Positions 8,795-17,995 of a stretch of DNA of 64,000 nucleotides are shown in pieces. The stretch covers positions 80,106 through 144,105 of the forward strand of contig VBAT01000006.1 of assembly GCA_005884665.1 (NCBI GenBank), given 5' to 3'. A program made the position numbers and the translations under genes. The stretch's first letter is position 1. Every line of letters begins with the position of its first letter. This stretch comes from Bacteroidota bacterium (GTDB lineage: Bacteria > Bacteroidota > Bacteroidia > Chitinophagales > Chitinophagaceae). Under the pieces are notes generated by a model, which worked only from the letters and a program-made list of their open reading frames with translations, was not told the origin of the DNA and made no database searches.

Positions 8795-10690
8795 TTATTC
8801 CAGCTGAAGGATCTTGTCCTTGGGGTATTTTACCGCATATCCCATCTGTAGCTTATTCTCTTTCTTGCTATCTACTGAAAGACTCCGGGTAATTCTTTTT
8901 GTGTCATCGTCCAGCTTGGCGTTATCGTAAGACAGCTTATCTACCTCGATATCTTTATTGGTTGAAACCGGGAATTGATCTTCGACGACTATTTTTATCG
9001 GCTGTTGCTTGTTATTCCTCACAGTAATTTCGTATTGACGGCTATCTGTTTTATTACTTCCGAGGAATTTTTTCGAGCTATACTCCTTCATTAATGTTCT
9101 TTTTACAATGACCCCTTTATCTTTTCCCAGCGAGAGGTTCAGTGTATCGCCAGCATTCACCACATCCAGTAACGAATTACCGAGGAAGGTTCCTTCGAAG
9201 AACAGGTTGGCTTCACCCGGGAGCAGGTTCAATTCCTGCCAGTCCAGCACCTTGGCTGTAAGAAACGCATTGGCATCCAGTTTCGGCACGCTGTAATATT
9301 CATAAAGTGCGTTCAGCTCATAGTTATTGATGTCAACGGTATACAGCTTTCCGTCATTGGGAACAGAATAAGGATTTTCTATTTCAAAAATGGTGGTTGT
9401 GGGTTGATACGACGTAGTTGTGTTTATCGATGTTTCCTCCCTTTGCTTTTTATAATTTTTGTTATCATAAAACCTATCCTGATCCAGGGATGTACCGTAA
9501 CCGGTAACTACTACTTCTTCAAGTTTGTTAGCAGATGCTTTCAATGCAATATTGGCATAGCTACCTGGTGATGCCGATATTTCCTGCACGTTATAACCCA
9601 CATAGGATATTACGAGAGTAGTGGCATTTCCCAGCGTCTGGAGAGTGAAATTTCCATTGGCATCGGTAGTAGTGCCAAAAGATGTTCCTTTGACATTTAC
9701 GGTTGTTCCTGGTAGTGGTTGTCCCTGTTCATCTCTTACCGTTCCTGAAACCGAATTCACACCAATAGCGTTTACACTGCCGGTAAGACCGCTATTACCG
9801 CGGATAACTAACGGTTTGGCAACCGATGGATAATAGTACCTGAGATACCAGGGCACCAACGTAGGTTTAGTACCATTTTCATTGGGATTGCCGGTAGAAA
9901 GAAAAAGTTTTACATCTTTCCAGTCCTCACCCGACTGTTGATTAATATTCGCCTTCATCTGCAGGTTGATCGGTTTGGTGATGTCCTGCACCCGGATATC
10001 ATAAGTGGGGAACCAGTATGATTGTCTCACGAGGTAAGTGAGACGAAAATTTGCATTAGTAACTTCTTTCACATCCACTGCCACGATCACTTCACTCGTG
10101 GAAAGATCTTTTTTCTGGTTCAGCTCATTCAATTGTCTATTGATCTTTTGCAATTCGATTTCCATTTTTTTCAGGTTGCGGTCATTCTCCTGCAGCTTCT
10201 GGTAAATTTCTGTAAGACGCTGCCGTTGGAAATCGGCTGCCTCCCTTAGTTCGGCTGCTTTTAACGTAGCATCACCTTTTATACTTTGATTGGCGAGGAT
10301 CATTTTTTCTTCCTGGCTATATACATTTCGCATGTTTTTCTCCATGGTGATCTTATCCAGCCATTGTTCTTTTTGGCCTTCCAGTTGCTTGATTTCATCC
10401 TGTACTTGCTGTTCTTTCAAAAAATTCACCTGGTGAGTGACCGAGAGCACCGTTAGTTTTCCTTCCGCCTTTAGCTGGATGCTTTGTTTATCTATCCTCG
10501 GTGAAATTTCATCGAAGACGACATTGTATTTTCCCGCACGTAAAGATTGTTGCGCAGTTCGTTCCACCTGTGCTCCCTGCATGAACACAGTCACTTTTTC
10601 AATTTTGCTGGAAACCTGTTGATTGTCTTTTTGGGAAAAGCTGCATAGCGATAGTAAACATGCCAGCAGGACAGGTATACATCTTCTCAT
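8795..10690 (-). CDS. MuiA-like DUF4140/DUF4139 protein with inserted CarboxypepD_reg domain
   Basis: Exported protein of the mucoidy-inhibitor MuiA type. From the ATG at 10690 (signal peptide MRRCIPVLLACLLSLCSFSQ) it has an N-terminal DUF4140 strand region (about 27-110), a long coiled coil (110-200), then DUF4139 from about 205 to the end. A carboxypeptidase-regulatory-like beta domain (VSGTVRDEQGQPLPGTTV, about 314-385) sits inside DUF4139 and ends with LEEVVVTGYG, the signature usually found at the plug of SusC/RagA receptors. The longer frame to 10795 adds 35 residues that do not look like part of the protein. Function is unknown; likely periplasmic or outer-membrane associated. Confidence 0.85.
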   Translation of the reverse strand: MRRCIPVLLACLLSLCSFSQKDNQQVSSKIEKVTVFMQGAQVERTAQQSLRAGKYNVVFDEISPRIDKQSIQLKAEGKLTVLSVTHQVNFLKEQQVQDEIKQLEGQKEQWLDKITMEKNMRNVYSQEEKMILANQSIKGDATLKAAELREAADFQRQRLTEIYQKLQENDRNLKKMEIELQKINRQLNELNQKKDLSTSEVIVAVDVKEVTNANFRLTYLVRQSYWFPTYDIRVQDITKPINLQMKANINQQSGEDWKDVKLFLSTGNPNENGTKPTLVPWYLRYYYPSVAKPLVIRGNSGLTGSVNAIGVNSVSGTVRDEQGQPLPGTTVNVKGTSFGTTTDANGNFTLQTLGNATTLVISYVGYNVQEISASPGSYANIALKASANKLEEVVVTGYGTSLDQDRFYDNKNYKKQREETSINTTTSYQPTTTIFEIENPYSVPNDGKLYTVDINNYELNALYEYYSVPKLDANAFLTAKVLDWQELNLLPGEANLFFEGTFLGNSLLDVVNAGDTLNLSLGKDKGVIVKRTLMKEYSSKKFLGSNKTDSRQYEITVRNNKQQPIKIVVEDQFPVSTNKDIEVDKLSYDNAKLDDDTKRITRSLSVDSKKENKLQMGYAVKYPKDKILQLE

Positions 10691-10829
10691 ATTTATTTGT
10701 TTATGGGAAGATGCAGCGAAATGAATAATTACATACCTGCTCTTGAAGCCCGGAAGTGTCTCACTTTGACTTGATGCGTGACGCGACGACGCCACTATCT
10801 CATTAGACTCCTACCTGCTTGCGGCTTTG

Positions 10830-10847
10830 TCCCGCCTAATGGCGGGA
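10830..10847. repeat. GC-rich palindrome TCCCGCC-TAAT-GGCGGGA
   Basis: Perfect 7-bp inverted repeat with a 4-base loop, in the gap between the alpha/beta hydrolase gene and the MuiA-like gene. The same palindrome with a different loop occurs twice at 48470-48514 inside a tRNA-Pro relic, so this is a dispersed small element and not a gene-specific site. No T-run follows, so it is not a classic terminator. Confidence 0.75.
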
Positions 10848-10901
10848 TGAGATTAATTTCAAACGAGACATTGTCTGGAGCCCGGACTGACTTACATCAA
10901 A

Positions 10902-11810
10902 CTATCTTTTTTCTACCCTGCGAAGGAATTCATCCAGCAGGCGATTGAACTCAGCCGGCTTATCGAGTTGTATCCAGTGACTGGTTCCTTCCACCGTCCT
11001 GTAAGGTATAGTGGGAAATTCACTATGAAGTGAATTTGGTTGCTCGTCGCCTGACCTTGAAATTATCAATTCCGGTCCCGGGTACCGGTGGAGATCAGGC
11101 ACCGGATTATAATTGAAGACAGATTTGATAATGCTGATTGAAGCTTCTTTGGATACATGGTTCATACCTTCTCTTTCGAGTTTATCCGTTTCCGGTTTTG
11201 CATCTTTTAACAGTTGATCCATGTATTGTGACATTACCGCATCATATTTTTCCGATTCAAGCGAGCTAATGATAGGTTTAGATACAGATGCTGGTGATTT
11301 GCCCGGGGTACCGGTGATCACGAGCCCCGCAACCTTCTCAGGGTGCTTGCCCGCATAAGCAATGGCAGCAGAACCTCCCATGCTATGTCCTACCAATATA
11401 AACCTGTCAAGGTTGAGGCTGTCAACAACTGTAGCGATATCCTTTGCCAGCGCTTCGACGGAATAATTATTATTCTCTGGCGCCGCTGATCTGCCGTGAC
11501 CCCTAAGATCGAAAGCAATTGCTCTCCGGTTCTTCCTGTAATACTCCAGTTGATTTTGCCAATGTTGTGTGTTCCCTCCAAATGAATGGACGAATAAAAT
11601 GGGCAGTTTGCTACCCCTACCGCCATCATCCACATACAAATGCCCCGCAGGACCTTTAACCTCCTGCGCAGTAGCAGAGATCGTATTCGTGTTCATAGAA
11701 TCCATTTTTAGCTCATTTTCTTTTGTGGAATCGCTGGTGTTGCATGCAATAGTCAGGGTGAAAATCAATGAGGCAAATAATACACATTGTTTATGAGCAA
11801 TAACCCACAT
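10902..11810 (-). CDS. alpha/beta hydrolase lipoprotein
   Basis: Single-domain alpha/beta hydrolase exported as a probable lipoprotein: the N-terminal signal ends in LTIAC, lipid Cys at residue 23. The oxyanion region HSFGG follows strand 3, DLRGHGRS is the strand-4 motif, and the nucleophile elbow is GHSMGG. The acid is likely in the ISRSGDE segment and the catalytic His in EGTSHW near the C-terminus. At 302 residues it is normal for peroxidase- or esterase-like members. Substrate unknown. It is followed only by the sucC convergent terminator region. Confidence 0.88.
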   Translation of the reverse strand: MWVIAHKQCVLFASLIFTLTIACNTSDSTKENELKMDSMNTNTISATAQEVKGPAGHLYVDDGGRGSKLPILFVHSFGGNTQHWQNQLEYYRKNRRAIAFDLRGHGRSAAPENNNYSVEALAKDIATVVDSLNLDRFILVGHSMGGSAAIAYAGKHPEKVAGLVITGTPGKSPASVSKPIISSLESEKYDAVMSQYMDQLLKDAKPETDKLEREGMNHVSKEASISIIKSVFNYNPVPDLHRYPGPELIISRSGDEQPNSLHSEFPTIPYRTVEGTSHWIQLDKPAEFNRLLDEFLRRVEKR

Positions 11811-11955
11811 AAGCTATTATTTAAAACATAATTGCTGTGTTACTGCAATAATTGTGGATATGTCGCACAATTATAATGCCACCGGGTATTAAAGGAAATA
11901 ACAGTGTTTTGTCAATCGTTTTCGTGCCAAATCAGCGATGGTATGGGCATAAAAA

Positions 11956-11977
11956 AATCCCGGCTTTAACCGGGATT
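11956..11977 (-). terminator. rho-independent terminator of sucC
   Basis: Read on the minus strand, AATCCCGG, a six-base loop and CCGGGATT are followed by a run of T. It lies 17 bases after the sucC stop codon. Confidence 0.9.
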
Positions 11978-11993
11978 CTTTTTCGTATGTCTT

Positions 11994-13205
11994 TCAAGCG
12001 ACAGCTCTCTTTACCAGCTCCGCTGCTTCACTCAGAAGGATTGCGCTTTGTACTTTCAACCCGCTTTCGTCGATTAGTTTCTTGGCTTCTTCGGCGTTGG
12101 TTCCCTGCAGGCGAACAATGATCGGGATCCTGATATTGTCAAGATTATTATAAGCATCAATAACACCCTGGGCTACACGATCGCAACGAACAATCCCACC
12201 AAAAATATTTATGAGGATCGCTTTTACATTTGGATCTTTTAATATGATCTTAAAACCGGCTTCAACAGTTTGCGCATTAGCAGTACCTCCCACGTCCAGA
12301 AAATTAGCGGGCTCTCCACCACTCAGTTTGATCATATCCATTGTGGCCATGGCAAGCCCGGCACCATTTACCATGCAACCTACATTGCCATCCAGTTTCA
12401 CAAAGTTCAGGTTGTATTTTCCTGCTTCCACTTCGGTAGGATCTTCTTCGGAAGTATCTCTCATGGAAGCAAGATCAGCATGGCGTACCAATGCATTATC
12501 GTCAAGGTTCATCTTGCAATCCACAGCGATGATCTTGTCATCAGCGGCTTTGAACAGGGGATTAATCTCCAGCATGGAGCAGTCCAGCCCCTGGTAGGCA
12601 TTGTACAGGTTGGTGACAAACCTTGCACAATTCTTAAATGCTTCTCCTGTCAATCCAAGGTTGAATGCGATCTTACGGGCCTGGAATGCCTGCAAACCAC
12701 CGGAAGGGTGCACCCATTCTTTAAAAATTTTTTCCGGAGTATTGTGAGCGACATCTTCGATGTTCATGCCGTCTTCTGTGCTATACATGATTATGTTTTG
12801 TCTCCTGCTGCGGTCTAACAGTTTCGACAAATAAAATTTTTTGCGCGGAGAGGTGCTATCATAATACATGTCCTGCGCCACAAGTATCTTATGCACCACT
12901 TTACCTGCCGGTCCTGTCTGGATTGTCACCAATGTGTTGCCAAGGATCTTTTTTGCGATATCAATAATGTCATCAAGGCTTTTTCCAACTTTCACTCCAT
13001 TGATACCGGTTTCCTTTACTGTTCCTTTTCCGCGACCACCTGCATGGATCTGGGCTTTCACTACAGCGAAATTGCTTCCATACAACGTTTTGATCTGGCG
13101 ATATGCTTCTTCGGCTTCATGAACTGTGCCACAGGCAAAACCTTCCTGTACGGGCACATTGTATTTCTTTAGCAATTCCTTGGACTGATATTCATGGAGA
13201 TTCAT
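11994..13205 (-). CDS. sucC: succinyl-CoA ligase (ADP-forming) beta subunit
   Basis: TCA-cycle enzyme subunit that binds nucleotide and, with SucD, converts succinyl-CoA to succinate with ATP formation. It begins with the family start MNLHEYQSKELLKKYNVPVQ, has the ATP-grasp glycine-rich KAQIHAGGRGKG, and the ligase domain motifs NGAGLAMATMD, FLDVGGTA and INIFGGIVRCD. Its 403 residues are slightly longer than the E. coli protein. sucD is not adjacent; the gene has its own promoter-like box (13226-13233) and terminator (11956-11977), so it appears monocistronic. Confidence 0.97.
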   Translation of the reverse strand: MNLHEYQSKELLKKYNVPVQEGFACGTVHEAEEAYRQIKTLYGSNFAVVKAQIHAGGRGKGTVKETGINGVKVGKSLDDIIDIAKKILGNTLVTIQTGPAGKVVHKILVAQDMYYDSTSPRKKFYLSKLLDRSRRQNIIMYSTEDGMNIEDVAHNTPEKIFKEWVHPSGGLQAFQARKIAFNLGLTGEAFKNCARFVTNLYNAYQGLDCSMLEINPLFKAADDKIIAVDCKMNLDDNALVRHADLASMRDTSEEDPTEVEAGKYNLNFVKLDGNVGCMVNGAGLAMATMDMIKLSGGEPANFLDVGGTANAQTVEAGFKIILKDPNVKAILINIFGGIVRCDRVAQGVIDAYNNLDNIRIPIIVRLQGTNAEEAKKLIDESGLKVQSAILLSEAAELVKRAVA

Positions 13206-13225
13206 ACGACTATAAAATTTTGCGG

Positions 13226-13233
13226 CGAAGATA
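13226..13233 (-). promoter_or_regulatory. -7 box TATCTTCG for sucC
   Basis: The minus strand reads TTATCTTCGCCGC about 20 bases before the sucC ATG, a close variant of the Bacteroidota TAnnTTTG box. No clear -33 TTTG was found. Confidence 0.45.
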
Positions 13234-13296
13234 AGGCTAATAGTGAATAGTATATAGGCCGGAGTTCCTGGTTTTGTTGCGGCAAAATGCAGGGGA

Positions 13297-13572
13297 TTAT
13301 TTTTTTTGATAAAATCTTGAGTTCATCACCAAATGCATCAAGGCTTCTTCGTCGTCACTATTGTTGAAGTTCATGCTCATACTAAAGACGTAGCCGTTGA
13401 TGAGGGCGCTGAACAATTTTTGTTCAAGAATGATCTTTTTTTTATCTACGGTATAAAGCTTTGTACAGAAGCGGTCGAACATAACACCATCTATCCTGAC
13501 CGCACCCAGTTCATGTTCTTCCGGGACTCCTTTTGCCTTATAGAATTCCAGCATCATGTTTTGAATTGCCAT
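13297..13572 (-). CDS. C-terminal half of a lipoprotein gene interrupted by one stop codon
   Basis: The 91 residues start MAIQNMMLEFYKAKG and end NSRFYQKK. The frame is the same as that of the gene piece 13594-13950: after that piece's TAA (13596-13594) seven sense codons (G-D-Y-D-Q-H-V) lead straight into this ATG. It is therefore the downstream part of one protein of about 217 residues and not an independent gene. No family recognised; the content (mixed alpha/beta, no membrane segment) gives no function. Confidence 0.55.
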   Translation of the reverse strand: MAIQNMMLEFYKAKGVPEEHELGAVRIDGVMFDRFCTKLYTVDKKKIILEQKLFSALINGYVFSMSMNFNNSDDEEALMHLVMNSRFYQKK

Positions 13573-13593
13573 GACATGCTGGTCATAGTCACC

Positions 13594-13950
13594 TTACGTT
13601 AATTCTTTAAATGGCTGTATGGTTGAAACAAACAAGTTGAACTGATCTTTTTCAATGCAGATGAGATTGACCAGACCGGAATCGCTTAGATCGGTTCCTA
13701 AATCATCTCTAAAAACATTTTTTGTTTTTTGATTGAGGAGGTAATTTTCCCTTTTTGTCATCACCTTCCAATCTCGTGGCAATGCTGCGGTCCATCCAAT
13801 CTCCTCAGCTGTATAAATATTTTTTTCATCAAGCTTTCCTGCATCCAGCTCCTTTTGCTTTTCCTGTAAAGTTTGTTTGGACTTTGGCTGGGTATTACAA
13901 CCAATGACCATAAATGTCAACAGCAGGCAGAAGTATAAGAGAGCTTTCAT
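13594..13950 (-). CDS. N-terminal half of the interrupted lipoprotein
   Basis: Starts with a lipoprotein signal ending MVIGC (Cys at residue 18), followed by a Lys/Gln-rich linker and a globular part with EEIGWTAALPRDW and NLICIEKDQFNLF. It stops after FKELT at a TAA that lies in frame with the next piece (13297-13572). A single base change from a Glu, Gln or Lys codon would explain the stop. Whether the truncated lipoprotein is made, the stop is read through, or this is a sequence error cannot be told here. Function unknown. Confidence 0.6.
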   Translation of the reverse strand: MKALLYFCLLLTFMVIGCNTQPKSKQTLQEKQKELDAGKLDEKNIYTAEEIGWTAALPRDWKVMTKRENYLLNQKTKNVFRDDLGTDLSDSGLVNLICIEKDQFNLFVSTIQPFKELT

Positions 13951-13989
13951 GAAAGGCTAATTTAGTAAGAAACATCATAACTTGGGCAA

Positions 13990-14799
13990 ATGAAATTGGT
14001 ATGCCTGTTGGTTGGAATTGTATTTTTTTCTGCCTGCTCTGTCACCAGGAAGATGCCTTTCCCGCCGAGAACATCCTCTCTCACCGGCAACGAATTTTAC
14101 CACCAGGCGTTTGCCATGAAATGGAAAGAACGGGATTCGTTTGCGCTGAAAGAAATACTGGCTGGCAATGTACCCGGGTTTTTAAAAAGATTTGTCCCGG
14201 TCCATGTATCGATGGTTGATTCCGTGACCGGTAAAACCATAAAGGCGATTTATTATGTCGCGCCCGATTATCTTAGTATTGGTACCGATGACGATTGGGC
14301 CAGGATCAATATAACGCCAAATGCAGCACAACAGGTAGCAGATAGTTTCGATTGTTTTTTACCAACGAAGAAAATGGTAGATGATATTTATACCGCAGCC
14401 AAACTGAAACTGGAACCGGTTCCTTTATATGCGTTCCGGGATAGTACACCAATCATGTGGCACCATCACCTGATCGTGGAAGGCCAAAGAAAGGGAAGAA
14501 AAGGATTGATCGCCGGTATTCAAAAAGATGTGGTCATCAGTGGGAAAATTACAAGGGATCCAAAGCCCGATCGTGTCGCTATCTATGGTTGGCATAAGCT
14601 GGATGGCCAACCGATCCAGCCTCTTTATACCGGGCATATTTACTGGTGGGTGGATTACAGCCAGGGAATTCGGCTGGTGTATCGCAAAATAAAAGTGGAG
14701 AACAAATGGATGGATTATATCGATGTTTTAAAAGACCCGGTTTTGCAGAAATTGCTTTGCGACGAAGAGGTTTGTGATTTTTATCGTTACAGTTATTGA
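13990..14799 (+). CDS. exported lipoprotein, unknown function
   Basis: Probable lipoprotein: the signal MKLVCLLVGIVFFSACSV has a good lipobox (FSAC, Cys at residue 16). The mature 250 residues are rich in Trp, Tyr and His and include MWHHHLIVEGQRKG and PLYTGHIYWWVDYSQG, which look like a conserved active or binding region. A DDIY...KLKLEPVPL segment lies in between. I do not recognise a named domain. It stands alone, divergent from the interrupted lipoprotein gene. Confidence 0.75.
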   Translation: MKLVCLLVGIVFFSACSVTRKMPFPPRTSSLTGNEFYHQAFAMKWKERDSFALKEILAGNVPGFLKRFVPVHVSMVDSVTGKTIKAIYYVAPDYLSIGTDDDWARINITPNAAQQVADSFDCFLPTKKMVDDIYTAAKLKLEPVPLYAFRDSTPIMWHHHLIVEGQRKGRKGLIAGIQKDVVISGKITRDPKPDRVAIYGWHKLDGQPIQPLYTGHIYWWVDYSQGIRLVYRKIKVENKWMDYIDVLKDPVLQKLLCDEEVCDFYRYSY

Positions 14800-14899
14800 T
14801 CAGTGCCTGTTGCAAGCTATCTTGAGGACGAGGCCTCGCACTGGCAACTGACAGCCGACGTCTGAAATTTCAGTATTTTCCCCCCTTATTTCAAATGAT

Positions 14900-15727
14900 A
14901 TGAGCAGCAAGAAAGTATTAAAGGAACTGAACCAGGCGGTAAAATTTTTGCAGAAACAAAACAAGCATACGCCACAGGTGGGGGTAGTGCTGGGCAGCGG
15001 CTTAAGCAATTTCACCGGGGAGATAGAAATCGAAAAGGAAATAGCATACGAAAAGATCCCTCACTTTCCCATTTCTACAGTTGAAGGCCATAAAAGTAAA
15101 ATGATCTTTGGCAAGCTTGGCGGCAAAAGGGTAGTGGCTATGGCAGGCCGGTTTCATTTTTATGAAGGATACGATATCCGGGATGTTATTTTTCCCATCC
15201 GCGTGATGAAATTACTGGGTATAGAAACCCTCCTTCTGTCCAATGCGGCCGGTAGTGTGAATCCTGAATACAAGGTGGGCGACCTGATGATCATTAACGA
15301 TCATATCGGGCTTTTTACACCCAATCCATTGATCGGTAAAAATGTTGATGAACTGGGACCCCGTTTCCCCGACATGAGTGAGCCATATAAGCAAAAACTT
15401 ATTCAAAAAGCAAAAGACATTGCACTGGCAAATAACTATGCTGTCAGGGAAGGAGTGTATGTGGCAGTTACCGGGCCCACATTTGAAACCAGGGCTGAAT
15501 ACAAAGCGTTGCTCACACTGGGCGCTGATGTGGTAGGTATGAGCACGGTGCAGGAAGCCATCGTTGCCAATCACATGGGTCTCGATGTATTTGCCATGAG
15601 TGTGGTCACGGACATTGGTATCCGTGAAGATCATTCCATCATCACACATGAAGAAGTACTTGAAGCGGCCAGGCATGCTGAACCCAGGCTCGCGACTATT
15701 TTTAAAGAGCTGATAGCAGCTATTTAA
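14900..15727 (+). CDS. punA: purine-nucleoside phosphorylase
   Basis: Cytosolic PNP of the trimeric, mammalian-like type, cleaving purine nucleosides with phosphate in purine salvage. Motifs: GVVLGSGLSNF (phosphate loop), AMAGRFHFYEGYD with the catalytic His, LLLSNAAGSVNPEYKVGDLM, and GPTFETRAEY and VGMSTVQEAIVANH in the base-binding half. The 275-residue length is typical. Low-complexity sequence and a TACCTTTG box, but no terminator, follow it. Confidence 0.95.
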   Translation: MSSKKVLKELNQAVKFLQKQNKHTPQVGVVLGSGLSNFTGEIEIEKEIAYEKIPHFPISTVEGHKSKMIFGKLGGKRVVAMAGRFHFYEGYDIRDVIFPIRVMKLLGIETLLLSNAAGSVNPEYKVGDLMIINDHIGLFTPNPLIGKNVDELGPRFPDMSEPYKQKLIQKAKDIALANNYAVREGVYVAVTGPTFETRAEYKALLTLGADVVGMSTVQEAIVANHMGLDVFAMSVVTDIGIREDHSIITHEEVLEAARHAEPRLATIFKELIAAI

Positions 15728-15746
15728 CAATTTTAAGCCTCCATTG

Positions 15747-15754
15747 TACCTTTG
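15747..15754 (+). promoter_or_regulatory. -7 box TACCTTTG upstream of the Porin_10 gene
   Basis: The sequence TACCTTTGCAA matches TAnnTTTG. It lies just after the PNP gene and about 110 bases before the sequence that encodes the porin signal peptide. A short GC hairpin (15770-15789) and a run of TTTAAACC words fill the leader. Confidence 0.45.
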
Positions 15755-15948
15755 CAATAGTAATTTGCGCCGGGAGTTCTGCCGCCCGGTAATAAAACAA
15801 ACCAGTAAGCAGGGTATAACCTTTTAAACTTTTTGAACCTCTTAAACCCTTAAACCTCTCTCATCTGGTCAACAAACTTACATACCTGGTAATTTGTTTT
15901 TTTATTTTTTCATCCAGTGCCTTTACGCAGGGGGGGATCACACGGGGT

Positions 15949-17895
15949 ATGGACAGGGTTAAACAGCTTGGCAGCAATATGCGTTCTTCAGGGTCAGGAG
16001 GCGATAGCCTGCAACGCCGTAATCACAACGAAGATTCTATTACCGTCCGTTTTCGGTATTCGGATTCTACCCGGTATTATTCATTGGATTCAACGATTAC
16101 AGATTTTACGACGAGGTTCCCGATCCCGGCAACAAATGTTTTCCTGGGCAATACGGGCACTGCTTCGAGGTCAATATTATTTTCGCCAATCATGAGGCCT
16201 GGATGGGACCCGGGTTTCCATTCTTTTGATGTTTATAAGTGGACCCTGGAAAAAGCAAGATTCTTTAATACTACAAGACCTTATTCAGAATTAAGCTATC
16301 AGCTGGCCAGCAAGTCCGAACAGGATATCGAGCTGCTGCATACGCAGAATATCAAGCCGAACTGGAATTTTTTATTGCAATACAGGCTGCTCAATGCCCC
16401 TGGATTTTTTAATAATCAAAAGACGAATCACAATAATTACCTCATCACTTCTTTTTACGAATCCATTAATCGCCGCTATAAGAATTATGTCGTGTTTGTT
16501 GGAAATAAGTTACAATCAGGCGAAAATGGTGGTATACGTGATGACGAGGACTATCTCAACGATCCCGATTTTAAAGACCGGTACCTGATCCCAACCAAAG
16601 TAGGTGGCGAACCAGACGCCAGCAGGAATTTTTTTGACACCAATGTTGGCACAGGCAACCGATATAATGAACTAACAATACAGCTAAAACAACAATACGA
16701 TCTCGGTAAAAAAGATTCTCTTGTTACAGACTCCACTGTCGTTCCTCTTTTCTTTCCCCGGGTCCGGTTTGAACACAGCTTCCAATATGGCAGCTATAAA
16801 TATGAATACAAAGATTATGTTGGAGATTCGGCATATTATAAAAACAATTATGGACTCACCCTGGGTTCAACGACTTCAGTATTTGACACATTATACCTGA
16901 AAGATCAGTTCAAAGAATTCATCAATGATTTTTCAATTTACCAGTTTCCTGATGCAAAGAACCTGCAGCAATTCATTAAGCTCGGAGCTGCTCTTCAAAA
17001 TCTCCAGCAACAACTGCCGATAAAAAAAGGGTATTATAATGTTTATGGCCATGCAGAGTACAGGAATAAAACAAAAAATCAAAAATGGGATATCGAGGCA
17101 TTGGGTAAACTGTATTTCGCTGGATTGAATTTTGGGGATTATTCCGCTTATGCAAGCCTGCAACGGGCTACTGGCGGAAAGGTCCCGGGTTATGTTCTCA
17201 TCGGTTTTGAGAATGTCAGCCGTACGCCCTCGTACATCTTTAATCCCAATAGCAGTTTCTACCTTGTTCCTTCGTCCACCGGGTTTAAAAATGAAAATAC
17301 AACCCACCTGTTTGCTTCGTTGTATCAATCTTCATTTCGGTTTAGACTATCCGGCGATTACTATTTACTTACTAACTATACTTATATCACAAATTTTGAC
17401 CAGCTTAACCAGTTCGGGGCTTTATTTAATGTGCTGAGGGTATCGGCTCAAAAAACATTCAGGATAGGCCGGCGCTGGAACTGGCATGCGGATGTTTACT
17501 TCCAAAAAACTATCGGGGATGCGCCGGTCAACCTGCCACTGATCTTTACCCGAAACCGGTTTGCATATGAAGGCACGCTGGGGTTCAAGAACCTCAATAT
17601 CGCAATGGGAATAGAAGCACGTTATCATACTCCTTACAAAGCCGATAATTATTCTCCTGCGCTTGGACAGTACTTTTACCAGGAAGACGTAACGATCAGC
17701 AACCTCCCGGATATCGCTGCCTATATACATTTCCGCATCCATGCATTTAAAGCGTATGTCAGGGCGGAGAACCTAAATACGGCTGAATTTGACGGCGGAA
17801 GCCTTTCCTTTACTCATAATAACCTGGCAGCCCCCGGCTATCCTTATCCCGGGCTTCTCATTCGCCTGGGTATTTACTGGGGATTCGTGAACTAA
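15949..17895 (+). CDS. Porin_10-like outer-membrane beta-barrel protein; true start probably upstream
   Basis: Large outer-membrane barrel resembling Porin_10 proteins, seen from the long alternation of aromatic beta strands and the final strand ending in LIRLGIYWGFVN. From the first ATG (15949) it has 648 residues but no export signal. The same frame is open upstream and encodes a clear signal peptide, L-V-N-K-L-T-Y-L-V-I-C-F-F-I-F-S-S-S-A-F-T-Q, from 15865, yet there is no in-frame ATG, GTG or TTG between the TAA at 15817 and 15949. Either a CTG near 15865 is used, or a start codon was lost, or there is an indel in the T-runs at 15894-15910. Confidence 0.8.
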   Translation: MDRVKQLGSNMRSSGSGGDSLQRRNHNEDSITVRFRYSDSTRYYSLDSTITDFTTRFPIPATNVFLGNTGTASRSILFSPIMRPGWDPGFHSFDVYKWTLEKARFFNTTRPYSELSYQLASKSEQDIELLHTQNIKPNWNFLLQYRLLNAPGFFNNQKTNHNNYLITSFYESINRRYKNYVVFVGNKLQSGENGGIRDDEDYLNDPDFKDRYLIPTKVGGEPDASRNFFDTNVGTGNRYNELTIQLKQQYDLGKKDSLVTDSTVVPLFFPRVRFEHSFQYGSYKYEYKDYVGDSAYYKNNYGLTLGSTTSVFDTLYLKDQFKEFINDFSIYQFPDAKNLQQFIKLGAALQNLQQQLPIKKGYYNVYGHAEYRNKTKNQKWDIEALGKLYFAGLNFGDYSAYASLQRATGGKVPGYVLIGFENVSRTPSYIFNPNSSFYLVPSSTGFKNENTTHLFASLYQSSFRFRLSGDYYLLTNYTYITNFDQLNQFGALFNVLRVSAQKTFRIGRRWNWHADVYFQKTIGDAPVNLPLIFTRNRFAYEGTLGFKNLNIAMGIEARYHTPYKADNYSPALGQYFYQEDVTISNLPDIAAYIHFRIHAFKAYVRAENLNTAEFDGGSLSFTHNNLAAPGYPYPGLLIRLGIYWGFVN

Positions 17896-17979
17896 CCGGC
17901 TGCAGTTCAGGGCTTATATATATGAGGTAAATCAGGGAATCTTTAACCTTTTCCCATTTTTAAATCTTAAGCTTTCGAT

Positions 17980-17987
17980 TATCTTTG
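17980..17987 (+). promoter_or_regulatory. -7 box TATCTTTG of the metal/thiol gene run
   Basis: The box ends only 9 bases before the ATG of the first gene (17996), so the transcript would have almost no leader. Confidence 0.5.
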
Positions 17988-17995
17988 TCCAGTAG

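Noticed and set aside
10740..10795. Extended start of the MuiA-like protein at 10795
   Set aside because: The extra residues do not resemble the family and would mask the signal peptide that starts at 10690.
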